Below, piece after piece: positions 13,090-20,478 of a DNA stretch of 20,519 nucleotides. The stretch is from NCBI GenBank assembly GCA_039033695.1, contig JBCCCC010000050.1, positions 1 through 20,519 on the forward strand, read 5' to 3'. The DNA comes from CALBPI01 sp039033695 (lineage in GTDB: Bacteria; Pseudomonadota; Gammaproteobacteria; Steroidobacterales; Woeseiaceae). A program made the position numbers and the translations under genes. Within the stretch, counting starts at the first letter, position 1; each line of letters begins with the position of its first letter. A model generated the notes under the pieces. It was not told the origin of the DNA. It did no database searches and saw only the letters and a program-made list of their open reading frames with translations.

Positions 13090-15483
13090 ACCAGTGCGAA
13101 TACGGGGGCGCGTATGGCGTCGGCAACGCAAGACAAACTGGTTTTCGAGGATTGCGTGCTGGATCTTGCGACGCGCCAGCTCTGGCGCCGTGATTCGCTC
13201 GTCTCGCTCCAGCCGAGAGTCTTCGACCTGCTCGTGTTCCTGATCAACAGGCGTGAGAGGGCGGTCAACAAGGATGAGATTCAGGACGCTGTCTGGGGCA
13301 ATACTGTCGTGTCCGAGACGGCGTTGACGCGAGCGGTCATGAAGGCGCGGCGCGCCATCGGTGACGATGCAGATGAGCAGCGGCTGATTCGCACGGTTCA
13401 CGGACACGGGTATCAGTTCACAGGCCAGTTGATTACTGTTGATGCGAGCGTAGTGGAGGATGCTGACGGCGTGACCGATGGCAATGCCAGTGCATCGCAA
13501 ACCAGCTTGCTCGTCAGATCCGTCCGCATCGTGTTCGTCGCTGCGGTAGTCATCATCGCCGTGCTGGTTCTCTGGCTGGTGAAGCCCCAGGCGCCCGACT
13601 CGGCGCTGCGCATCGCGATGATGCCAGTGCTGAACGATACCGGCAGTAGCGAGTTCGATTTCGCCACGCTTGGGTTGATGGGTTTGTCCAACGGCTTGTT
13701 GGCCGACGAGGGGCAAATGGATGTCGTACGCGCCGTCGACGTGATGCAGTACGTCGACTATGTCAATTGGCGTGAAGGCGACGACGACACATTGCACGCA
13801 CAAGCACTGCGCGATGCCTACGGCGCTAGTCATGTGGTCGTCGCGCGCCTTACTCAGGCGGTAGGTGGTCTGCGGCTGAGCTACAGTGTCACGGATCACA
13901 ATGGGCGGCGCACCGAGTCTACGATGGTTGCGGTGGATACTGGTAGCCTGGTGCGCGGCATGGTTCGGACAATCGCCGACAGGCTCGGCGGCGTGCGTCA
14001 TGCGCTTGCCAACGACGCGCCTTCGATCGATCAGGATCCGTTCATCAATGAGGCCTATACACGCGCGTTAGCTACTTCGTTGGAGGGTCGCTGCGGCGAG
14101 GCTGTCGCGCTGTTCGATGTTGTGCTTGCGCGCGCGAGCGATACTCCTCGCGCCCAGCTCGAACGCGCCAACTGCCTGTCACAGTTGGGACGGTGGCAAG
14201 AGGCGGAAGCCGCCTACCGGCGAATGACAGCATCGGCTTCGGACAACGCGAATCCTGTTGTGCTGGCCAAAGCGTTCACCGGGCTCGGCCGCGTCTTGTA
14301 TGAGACCGGTCGGCGTGGCGCTGCCAATACCGCTTACCAGCAAAGCCTCGATATCGCAGCATCCGTGAACGACAAAGAGGCGATCGGCCGCGCGCTGATT
14401 TCGATGGCAATACTTGCCTACGGTCACCGCGACTACCCCACTGCGCGCGAACTCCTCGCACGCTCGACACTACAGTTTCGTCAATTGGAGTGGGCGCAAC
14501 TGCCAGGTCAAATCTATTCTGCGCAAGCCAACATCGCAATGAATGATGGCAAGCTCAGCGATGCCGAACAATTCCTCGAAAAAGCCCTCATCAGTTTCCG
14601 TGCAGTAGGTGATCGTCGCAGCGAGGCGATGATGTTGAACAACTATGGTTTTCTGCGACGACTACAAGGCAGATTCTCGGACGCAGAGCCACTGCATCTT
14701 GAATCGCTGCGCATTCGCAAAGATATCGGAGATACCGTTGGTCAAGGCCGCATCCTCGGCATGCTGTCGATCCTGTATCAGCGCAAGGGCCGGTTAGATG
14801 AGGCATTGTCCGCTGCTGAGCGAGCGGTGACGATCGCGCGAGACGCTAACGATGCGCTGTTCCTTGCAGGCGGGCTGGCGCAGCTGGCTGCGACGCAGCT
14901 TGCACTTGGTGATGCCCAGAGTGCGCAGGATAGTTTCGACGAAGCGGGCAAGCTGTATACACAAATCGGCGACCAGTCTCGCGCAGCTCAAGTGAGTTTG
15001 CGACTGGCGGATATCGACGTTCAGCAAGGGAGGGAGGAGCAGGCAGCCCAGCGTGTAGGCGCTGTGCTTGCTGTCGCCCAAGACAACAAATTGCCGGCGC
15101 CCGCGATTGAAGCACTACAGCGCCGTGGCGACCTGTTTCAGCGGCGGGGCCAGCTAGAACAGGCCCGTGCCAGTTTCGAGCAAGCGCTCGATTTGATTGA
15201 TGAGAGCGGCGTTACGGATCAACGTGCGCCCATTGCGATACAGCTGGCCAATCTATACCTCGACGCAGACGATCCGCGCGCGGCTGAGCCCTTACTCGGT
15301 TACATTATTGAAGAAGAGTCGACTATCGCCGGCCTGCGGCTGCAGGCGCGCTATGCTGCACGAATTGGCGACAGCGCTGGCGCCAGCCGAGCATTACAAG
15401 CGGCGAAGCAGTTATCCCCAGAGCGATGGGGCGCGGATGATGAGCGAGCCTTGCAGTTTCATTCAAATCAAGCACAGGAATAG
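13087..15483 (+). CDS. CadC-like membrane-anchored winged-helix regulator with TPR sensor domain
   Basis: 798 aa. The ATG at 13114 (MASATQ) is an alternative start with a G-rich sequence upstream. Residues about 17-113 form an OmpR/PhoB-type winged helix (LQPRVFDLLVFLINRRERAVNKDEI...VWG, ALTRAVMKARRAIGDD, IRTVHGHGYQF). A charged linker leads to one membrane span at about 145-166 (SVRIVFVAAVVIIAVLVLWLV). The rest is outside the cytoplasm: first an alpha/beta region (about 170-310), then a long array of TPR-like helix pairs (about 310-790) with A-x-x-x-Y and G-R-x-x-E-A signatures. One-component regulators of this design are common in Xanthomonadales-like gammaproteobacteria. They bind DNA from the membrane and sense a periplasmic signal or partner. 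The signal here is unknown, and the likely target is the divergent mddA-like gene. Confidence 0.85.
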   Translation: MTSANTGARMASATQDKLVFEDCVLDLATRQLWRRDSLVSLQPRVFDLLVFLINRRERAVNKDEIQDAVWGNTVVSETALTRAVMKARRAIGDDADEQRLIRTVHGHGYQFTGQLITVDASVVEDADGVTDGNASASQTSLLVRSVRIVFVAAVVIIAVLVLWLVKPQAPDSALRIAMMPVLNDTGSSEFDFATLGLMGLSNGLLADEGQMDVVRAVDVMQYVDYVNWREGDDDTLHAQALRDAYGASHVVVARLTQAVGGLRLSYSVTDHNGRRTESTMVAVDTGSLVRGMVRTIADRLGGVRHALANDAPSIDQDPFINEAYTRALATSLEGRCGEAVALFDVVLARASDTPRAQLERANCLSQLGRWQEAEAAYRRMTASASDNANPVVLAKAFTGLGRVLYETGRRGAANTAYQQSLDIAASVNDKEAIGRALISMAILAYGHRDYPTARELLARSTLQFRQLEWAQLPGQIYSAQANIAMNDGKLSDAEQFLEKALISFRAVGDRRSEAMMLNNYGFLRRLQGRFSDAEPLHLESLRIRKDIGDTVGQGRILGMLSILYQRKGRLDEALSAAERAVTIARDANDALFLAGGLAQLAATQLALGDAQSAQDSFDEAGKLYTQIGDQSRAAQVSLRLADIDVQQGREEQAAQRVGAVLAVAQDNKLPAPAIEALQRRGDLFQRRGQLEQARASFEQALDLIDESGVTDQRAPIAIQLANLYLDADDPRAAEPLLGYIIEEESTIAGLRLQARYAARIGDSAGASRALQAAKQLSPERWGADDERALQFHSNQAQE

Positions 15484-15616
15484 CGCGCTTCACGCGCCAC
15501 AGGCCATGCTCGCGCGTGCTAAGAAAGAGCGTCTTGCCAATGCCGTCGCAGCCTAGAAATGCCTATCGAAATTGCCGCGAACAGTGCAAAATCAATGGGC
15601 AATAACGAGAACCATT

Positions 15617-16627
15617 ATGACTACACCTACCGTCGCCTGCTTCGGCGAGATACTGCTACGGATCAGCGCCCCGGACAATCAGCCCATCATGCAATCGCCG
15701 CAGTTTGTCTGGCATGTTGGTGGTGCAGAAGCCAATGTCGCCGCCGGTGTCGCAAAGCTGGGTCTGAATGCCAGAATGATCAGTACGATTGCTGATAACC
15801 CGCTTGGGGCAGCGGCGATCAGTACCTTGCGTTCGTATGGGGTGCAAGACCAATTCATCCGCCGCACAAGCGGGCGGCTCGGATTGTATTTCTTGTCACC
15901 TGGCGCAGGTCAAAGGGCAAGCGGCATTACCTATGATCGTTCGCACTCGACGTTCGCCGAGGCCCAGCCTGAAAGCTACGATATCGACGCGGCATTGGAC
16001 GATGTCGACTGGCTTCACATTTCAGGTGTCACACCGGCAATTGGGGAAACTGCGGCTGAGCTGGCATGCGTGTTTGCCGAAGCGGCCGCTAGCGCAGGCC
16101 TTGGCGTGTCGTATGACTTCAATCACCGCGCCAAGATGTGGGCTGCATGGGGTGGCGACCCGGTTCCCTACGTGAAGCGGCTGGCCAGTGCGGCGACCGT
16201 TCTCTTCGCGAATGACCATGACCTGGGGTTGATCTTGCCATTGAAAGAAAGCCAACGGGGCCGCACGTTAAACCAGGCGCTGCTGGCGTTCGAACACTTG
16301 CCCCGGTTGGAGTGTCTGACTTCAGCATTTCGTACCGCGCATTCGGTGGAGCACCATAGCCTGAAAGCGGCACTAGTGACGCGTAGCGAGCGGGTCGAAT
16401 CCGGGCCCGCCGATATGCCACAAATCGTCGACCGTATCGGCGGCGGCGACGCCTATGCGGCGGCTGTCATCGCTTGCAGATTGGGCGGACGATCGACTCA
16501 GGATGCGGTCGACTATGGGCTTGCGGCGTCAGTGCACAAACACACGCTGGTCGGCGACCTGCCACAGGCTGACTGGAACGCATTGGATGCCATCGTCAAT
16601 GCGACCAGTAGCGACGTGCAGCGTTAG
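15617..16627 (+). CDS. kdgK: 2-keto-3-deoxygluconate kinase (PfkB family)
   Basis: 336 aa from ATG 15617, which gives the usual N-terminus TVACFGEILLRIS. An upstream ATG at 15572 adds 15 unrelated residues. PfkB ribokinase fold: GGAEANVAAGVAKLG at 35-49, the sugar-contact stretch YDFNHRAKMW at 166-175, and the anion-hole/catalytic motif DRIGGGDAYAA at 272-282 with D278 as the base. This pattern matches KDG kinase, which makes 2-keto-3-deoxy-6-phosphogluconate for the Eda aldolase. The first motif of KDG kinases (GE-L-R) is also present. It lies 133 bases after the TPR regulator and converges, with an 18-base gap, on the reductase whose product it would phosphorylate. No eda gene is in the window. 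Confidence 0.85.
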   Translation: MTTPTVACFGEILLRISAPDNQPIMQSPQFVWHVGGAEANVAAGVAKLGLNARMISTIADNPLGAAAISTLRSYGVQDQFIRRTSGRLGLYFLSPGAGQRASGITYDRSHSTFAEAQPESYDIDAALDDVDWLHISGVTPAIGETAAELACVFAEAAASAGLGVSYDFNHRAKMWAAWGGDPVPYVKRLASAATVLFANDHDLGLILPLKESQRGRTLNQALLAFEHLPRLECLTSAFRTAHSVEHHSLKAALVTRSERVESGPADMPQIVDRIGGGDAYAAAVIACRLGGRSTQDAVDYGLAASVHKHTLVGDLPQADWNALDAIVNATSSDVQR

Positions 16628-16645
16628 AGACTATCGGGTTACCGG

Positions 16646-17401
16646 CTATGAGAAGTACAGGCCACCGTTGATATCCAGGCTCGCGCCGGTAATGAAACTG
16701 GACTGATGCGAGGCAAGATAGGCGACCAGGTCAGCGACCTCTTGGGCGAGTCCTTCTCGACGCAGCGGTGTCGCGCCGGCGACATTCGTTCGCACGGCGT
16801 CTTTGGTAAATGTGTCGTGGAACGTGGTACTGATCATGCCTGGGCAAATGCAATTCGCGCGAATTCCGCTTGGTCCGAGTTCCTTGGCAAGCGCTCGTGT
16901 GAAGGTCATGACCGCGCCTTTCGATGTCGCATAGGCTGCCGCGCCCGGGCCACCGCCATCGCGACCGGCCAGAGATGCCAGATTGACAATTGATCCGCCC
17001 TCACTCATGTGCTCGGCGGCAAGTTTGGACACCAGGAATGTACTCGTCAGGTTCAAGCGCATGACGCCTTCGAAGAACTCAACGTCCATCTCAGCGAGCG
17101 ACTTACGCGCGACGAGACCACCGGCATTGTTCACAACAATGTCGATACCACTCCCGTAGGTCTTCGTCGCGCCGTCGATCAGTGCCTCGACGCCTGCCTG
17201 CTGGGTGACGTCGCCCTTGATTGCAACCGCGTGCCCCCCATTGGCTTCGATTGCGTCAACAGTTTCCTTGCCACTCGTTTCATTATTGAAATAGTTGACG
17301 ACCACTTTGGCGCCTTGCGCCGCAAGCGTTTCGGATACTGCACGACCGATGTCGCGTGCGCCGCCAGTGACAATAGCAACTTTACCTTCCAGAGATTTCA
17401 T
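16646..17401 (-). CDS. SDR oxidoreductase, probable DEHU (4-deoxy-L-erythro-5-hexoseulose uronate) reductase
   Basis: A 251-aa classical SDR. The cofactor motif TGGARDIG is at 12-19 (Asp replaces the usual Gly at 17), NNAGG at 91-95, N117, and catalytic S143, Y157 and K161 (YATSK). The start has a good AAGGAA ribosome-binding site. The blocks GGLVARKSLAEMD, LNLTSTFLV, AGRDGGGPGA and CPGMI-TTFHDTFTK are, from memory, shared with reductases in alginate-degradation clusters that convert DEHU to 2-keto-3-deoxygluconate. KduD of the pectin pathway is the main alternative. No acidic residue follows beta-strand 2 (VVVNYFNN), which favours NADPH. It is third in the kdgF operon, 29 bases after the transporter. 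Confidence 0.8.
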   Translation of the reverse strand: MKSLEGKVAIVTGGARDIGRAVSETLAAQGAKVVVNYFNNETSGKETVDAIEANGGHAVAIKGDVTQQAGVEALIDGATKTYGSGIDIVVNNAGGLVARKSLAEMDVEFFEGVMRLNLTSTFLVSKLAAEHMSEGGSIVNLASLAGRDGGGPGAAAYATSKGAVMTFTRALAKELGPSGIRANCICPGMISTTFHDTFTKDAVRTNVAGATPLRREGLAQEVADLVAYLASHQSSFITGASLDINGGLYFS

Positions 17402-17430
17402 TACTGGTTCCTTTTGAATTATTCGTGGTC

Positions 17431-18705
17431 TTAACTGACTTTAGGTGGGCTGAGAGGCTGGATCTTCCCGCAAAGAATCCAGACTGAAAGAACTGTCATG
17501 ATCGCGAGTCCCGCGCCAACGGCAAATGCCGGAGCGTAGCTGTTGACAGTGATCACAGGGATCAGGAAGTTGAGTCCAACGACGGCAAGTTTGGCCGCTG
17601 TTCCTGCAAAACCCGCGAGTGTCCCTACGGATCCGCCGCTATAGAAGTCGCTCGGCAGTGTCTGTATGTTGCCGACGGCCGTTTGGAATCCAAAGAGAAT
17701 TGCGGCCATTAGTAGCACCGCAACGATCGGCGTTGCCGCCTTGATTGTGAGTAGCAGGCTTACAAGCATAATGAGACCGCCAAGCCCGATAACGAACTTG
17801 CGTGTCTTGTTGACCGACCAGCCGGCTTTGATTCGACTCTGCGCCAGCAATCCGCCAAACCATGCGCCGAACATCGCGCCGACGTACGGCACTGCAGCAT
17901 ATTTGGCAATGTCCGCTACACCAAATCCGTATGTCTCATTCAGGTACAGCGGCAGCCAGCCAACAAACAACCACCAGATCGGATCGATGAAGAACGATGC
18001 CATGATCACGCCCCAGCTTTCTTTTCTGGACAGCAGTTCGCGCGAGGACGGGGCATACTCGGCCACTTGATCAGTCTCTGCGCTGCGTTGTCCGGTCAGT
18101 ATGTATTGGCGCTCTTCTTCGTCGAGCCATGGGTGTGTCGCTGGCCCGGACTTATAGATAATGAGCCATGGCACGAGCCACAGGAAGCCGAGGGCGCCAA
18201 TGACGATGAAGGTTGCTTGCCAACTACCGAACCAGACAAACAAAAACCCGACAATCGGTGCCGAGACAATGCCACCGATGGCTGCGCCAGAGTTGAAGAT
18301 CCCCTGGGCAAGCGCACGCTCCTTGATGGGAAACCACTCGGCATTTGCTTTCGTTGCACCGGGCCAGTTTCCTGCTTCGGCGACACCCAAAATGCCGCGA
18401 AACAGCGAGAACGTTAGTAGCGAGTGTGCGACGGCATGCAAAATCGTAGCGAGAGACCAGGCCGTGATGGCCAAAACGAATCCAAGCCGTGTGCCAATCC
18501 AGTCGAAGATCTTGCCAAACAAGGTTTGGCCGAACGCATAGGCAAATGTGAATACATTAATGATGATGGCATAGTCAGTTTTGGTCAGCCCGAGCTCGCT
18601 AGAGATTTCCGGCCACAAGACGGCCAGCGCCCCACGGTCGATGTAGTTGATGACGGTCGCGACAGCAACGAGCGTCACGATGACCCATCTGAGTTTGCCT
18701 TTCAT
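17431..18705 (-). CDS. MFS transporter, anion:cation symporter family (hexuronate/ExuT-like)
   Basis: A 424-aa protein with 12 predicted membrane segments. Family marks are the first helix with NYIDRGALAVLWPEIS, the loop motif FGKIFDWIGTRLGF between TM2 and TM3, and GVAEAGNWPGATKANAEWFPIKERALAQG before TM5, typical of ACS-family carriers such as ExuT and GudP, which carry hexuronates or sugar acids with H+. The context between kdgF and a DEHU-type reductase indicates uptake of unsaturated mono-uronate or DEHU across the inner membrane. Its ATG overlaps the kdgF stop (ATGA), so translation is coupled. Confidence 0.88.
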   Translation of the reverse strand: MKGKLRWVIVTLVAVATVINYIDRGALAVLWPEISSELGLTKTDYAIIINVFTFAYAFGQTLFGKIFDWIGTRLGFVLAITAWSLATILHAVAHSLLTFSLFRGILGVAEAGNWPGATKANAEWFPIKERALAQGIFNSGAAIGGIVSAPIVGFLFVWFGSWQATFIVIGALGFLWLVPWLIIYKSGPATHPWLDEEERQYILTGQRSAETDQVAEYAPSSRELLSRKESWGVIMASFFIDPIWWLFVGWLPLYLNETYGFGVADIAKYAAVPYVGAMFGAWFGGLLAQSRIKAGWSVNKTRKFVIGLGGLIMLVSLLLTIKAATPIVAVLLMAAILFGFQTAVGNIQTLPSDFYSGGSVGTLAGFAGTAAKLAVVGLNFLIPVITVNSYAPAFAVGAGLAIMTVLSVWILCGKIQPLSPPKVS

Positions 18706-19058
18706 GATGATTCTTCCTGTCCGAGAAAGTCTTCCCTCACAGGGCTGAATACTTCCAGAAGCACACCGGCCTTGCGGCAGACTGCGCCATGATAAAGGTT
18801 GGGCTGGACGCAGAAACTGTCGCCCTTCGCCAGGAGCTTCCTCTCGCCATCGATGAGCACTTGAAACTCACCGCTTTCGACATAGCTCACCTGGGCATGG
18901 GGATGCGCGTGTACATAGCCTTCCGCACCTTCGGCGAATCGCACGCGAATGACCATTAGCGCATCCGTGTAGCCCAGGACTTGGCGCTCAATGCCATCGC
19001 CGACCGGCACGACCGGCGCATCTTTCCCGACAACAAATGCATCACTGCTGAATTTCAT
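18702..19058 (-). CDS. kdgF: KdgF-like cupin, unsaturated uronate ring-opening protein
   Basis: A 118-aa single cupin domain. The metal-site motif HAHPHAQ (H50, H52, H54, Q56) is followed by SYVESGEFQVLIDGE, then the second half AKGDSF...YHGAVC with H90, and the family tail VFSPVREDFL. This matches KdgF, which speeds conversion of 4,5-unsaturated galacturonate or mannuronate/guluronate monomers into the linear 4-deoxy-5-keto form. The length is typical and no signal peptide is seen, so it is cytoplasmic. It is the first gene of the minus-strand operon kdgF-MFS-SDR. No strong ribosome-binding site is visible upstream of the ATG. Confidence 0.88.
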   Translation of the reverse strand: MKFSSDAFVVGKDAPVVPVGDGIERQVLGYTDALMVIRVRFAEGAEGYVHAHPHAQVSYVESGEFQVLIDGERKLLAKGDSFCVQPNLYHGAVCRKAGVLLEVFSPVREDFLGQEESS

Positions 19059-19185
19059 TGCGGCTGCGCGTCGTGTTTCAGCTTTGGTGACGCTACATAG
19101 CTTGCGTCTCGTGATGGGGCGGCTGGTGGCTTAATGGTGGGCATTGCCAAAAACAGGCACGCACTCGCCGAGATCTGCGCCCGGG

Positions 19186-19395
19186 TCACTTCGCGGCACC
19201 GGTGACTATGTTGTAGGGTTGGCGGCGCATGGCACCCAAGCTTGCTGTGCGGCTCGCGCGCGGTGCAGAACACGGGGGGTATTCGGCGCTACAAGAGGGC
19301 ATGACATTGAGCGTAGGATTATCACCATGGCCGCCGGAAAGCGTGATGGTCTGGCTGCGCGTGCCGCGCGCGACAGTGTTGACGAACATTCTCAT
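19186..19395 (-). CDS. Possible 69-aa small ORF in the kdgF leader (doubtful)
   Basis: Starts at ATG 19395 (MRMFVNTVARG) right behind GGAGGGGGGCCCG, the strongest ribosome-binding-like sequence in the gap, and ends at TGA 19186-19188. The product has no hydrophobic segment, signal peptide or known motif, and its composition (Cys, Ser, Arg, Pro rich) looks non-coding. It may be a leader ORF, a decayed gene, or chance. No relative is recognised. Confidence 0.2.
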   Translation of the reverse strand: MRMFVNTVARGTRSQTITLSGGHGDNPTLNVMPSCSAEYPPCSAPRASRTASLGAMRRQPYNIVTGAAK

Positions 19396-19453
19396 CGGGC
19401 CCCCCTCCGATCGAACTGTGCATTGAGCAGCACTGTAACCAATACATGGGTTT

Positions 19454-19465
19454 ATGGTCAACCAT
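19454..19465. promoter_or_regulatory. Candidate GntR (UxuR/ExuR-like) operator
   Basis: ATGGT-CA-ACCAT is a hyphenated palindrome with the TGGT-N2-ACCA pattern known for UxuR/ExuR-type operators. A second TGACCA half-site at 19472-19477 also forms an inverted pair with TGGTCA at 19455-19460. It lies downstream of the putative kdgF promoter. The regulator encoded at 19720 is the likely binder. This is inferred. Confidence 0.42.
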
Positions 19466-19523
19466 TTTCTCTGACCAAACACTGAATCCGGTATATAAAA
19501 TATTCAAACCAATTATTATAATT

Positions 19524-19552
19524 GCTATAATTTTCAGCGTGATAAGCATCAA
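19524..19552 (-). promoter_or_regulatory. Possible promoter of the kdgF operon
   Basis: Minus-strand -35 TTGATG (19552-19547), 17-bp spacer and -10 TATAGC (19529-19524) within an AT-rich block. If used, it would give a leader of roughly 460 bases ahead of kdgF. Other AT-rich hexamers nearby (TATAAT at 19520-19515) lack a good -35. Confidence 0.32.
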
Positions 19553-19620
19553 AACGTGCCAACAAATCGCGCCCTATCATCCGCGATTCAAGTTGGGTCA
19601 TGATCGGCGTAAATGCGAGA

Positions 19621-19648
19621 AATTGGCAGACACTTTGCCTGACCAATT
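19621..19648. repeat. Inverted repeat AATTGG...CCAATT upstream of the GntR gene
   Basis: The arms AATTGG (19621-19626) and CCAATT (19643-19648) are separated by 16 bases, with TGACCAATT at the right arm. Two half-sites with the TTGG/CCAA wording of UxuR-type operators suggest an autoregulatory site, but the spacing is wide. Confidence 0.3.
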
Positions 19649-19671
19649 GTCTTGATCGTGCTAAACTAGCG

Positions 19672-19700
19672 TTGACTAAGGTGTGACGACTTGTTTGTAT
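19672..19700 (+). promoter_or_regulatory. Possible promoter of the GntR regulator gene
   Basis: -35 TTGACT (19672-19677), 17-bp spacer, -10 TTGTAT (19695-19700). This would give an almost leader-length transcript with the GGAAGGG ribosome-binding site just behind it. The -10 match is modest. Confidence 0.3.
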
Positions 19701-19719
19701 TGCGGAAGGGAAACACACG

Positions 19720-20478
19720 ATGGCCAGCGAAAAACGCTTATACAGAAGCGTATTGAAACGCCTCGAAAAACTTATTGAAGAGGGTGAGTACCCACCGGGC
19801 GGACGACTTCCGCCAGAGCGGGAGCTTGCCGAACGATTCGGCGTAAGCCGTCCGACCGTGCGCGAGGCAATCATTGCACTCGAGGCATTGGAGCGCGTTA
19901 AGGTCAAGACCGGTTCCGGTGTGTATGTGTTGGATACCCAAAAGGGCTTGAACGGCATCGATGCAACCATCAGTGCATTCGAACTAACTGAGGCCAGAGC
20001 GCTGATCGAAGGGGAAGCGGCGGCGCTTGCGGCGACCATGATTAGTGATGAACAGCTGGTCGAGCTTGAGTCGGTCCTGTACGAGATGGCTGACGAGTCA
20101 GAGAATGGGGAGCTCATCTCCGAGCTCGCGGATCAGAAATTCCACCGTGTTATCTCGGAAGCGACGCAGAACAGCATGATGATTTCTGTCATCGATAACC
20201 TCTGGCATATTCGTGATAATGCGCCGGATGTCCATGCTGCCTACCAGGCCATTTGCGAGAGTGAGCCCCAGTCGCGGGTCGATGAACACATGGAGATCCT
20301 CGATGCGCTAAAGAAGCGCGATCCGAATGCCGCACGCGAGGCGATGCATGATCATTTCAGCCGTATATTGGGCAAACTGATCGCAGCGAATGAAAAGGCG
20401 CAGGTTGATGAAATCCGCCGCAAGACCCGAGAGAGCCGCGAGCGTTTCTCGCTGAATCACCTGGCGACCGGCGCATAG
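19720..20478 (+). CDS. GntR-family regulator, FadR subfamily (UxuR/ExuR-like), probable regulator of the uronate genes
   Basis: 252 aa. The ATG is preceded by GGAAGGG. The N-terminal winged helix (residues about 5-73) reads KRLYRSVLKRLEKLIEEG...GRLPPERELAERFGVSRPTVREAIIALEALERVKVKTGSGVYVL in separate blocks. The RLY start, the PPERELAERFGVSRPTVREAI recognition region and the GSGVYV wing resemble E. coli ExuR and UxuR. The C-terminal FCD domain (about 85-230) has the TEARALIEGEAAALAA and ADQKFHRVISEATQN segments and DEHMEILDALKKRDPNAAREAMHDHF, with metal-site Asp/His residues. It probably represses the divergent kdgF operon until a uronate-derived acid binds. This role is inferred from position and family. 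Confidence 0.87.
   Translation: MASEKRLYRSVLKRLEKLIEEGEYPPGGRLPPERELAERFGVSRPTVREAIIALEALERVKVKTGSGVYVLDTQKGLNGIDATISAFELTEARALIEGEAAALAATMISDEQLVELESVLYEMADESENGELISELADQKFHRVISEATQNSMMISVIDNLWHIRDNAPDVHAAYQAICESEPQSRVDEHMEILDALKKRDPNAAREAMHDHFSRILGKLIAANEKAQVDEIRRKTRESRERFSLNHLATGA

Larger units (their letters stand above)
19059..19719. other. 661-base intergenic region between kdgF operon and GntR regulator
   Basis: It has two distinct halves. The part next to kdgF (about 19059-19440) is GC-rich and has no recognisable gene, although minus-strand frames remain open. One frame begins at 19395 behind a strong GGAGGGGGG sequence, and another ends with an ATGA overlap at kdgF. The part next to the regulator (about 19440-19680) is AT-rich and holds candidate promoters for both directions and candidate GntR operators. 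It is unusually long for this otherwise compact window. Confidence 0.6.

Noticed and set aside
13072..14001. Minus-strand open frame of 309 codons opposite the CadC-like regulator
   Set aside because: The opposite strand encodes a clear winged helix and membrane span. The minus-strand product is His/Arg/Gln rich and shadow-like.
14955..14964. TGTATACA near 14957 as a regulatory site
   Set aside because: It is inside TPR-coding sequence, isolated, and expected by chance.
19458..20117. Minus-strand open frame of 219 codons over the GntR gene
   Set aside because: It is Ser-rich antisense of a clear GntR helix-turn-helix gene and spans the AT-rich promoter region.
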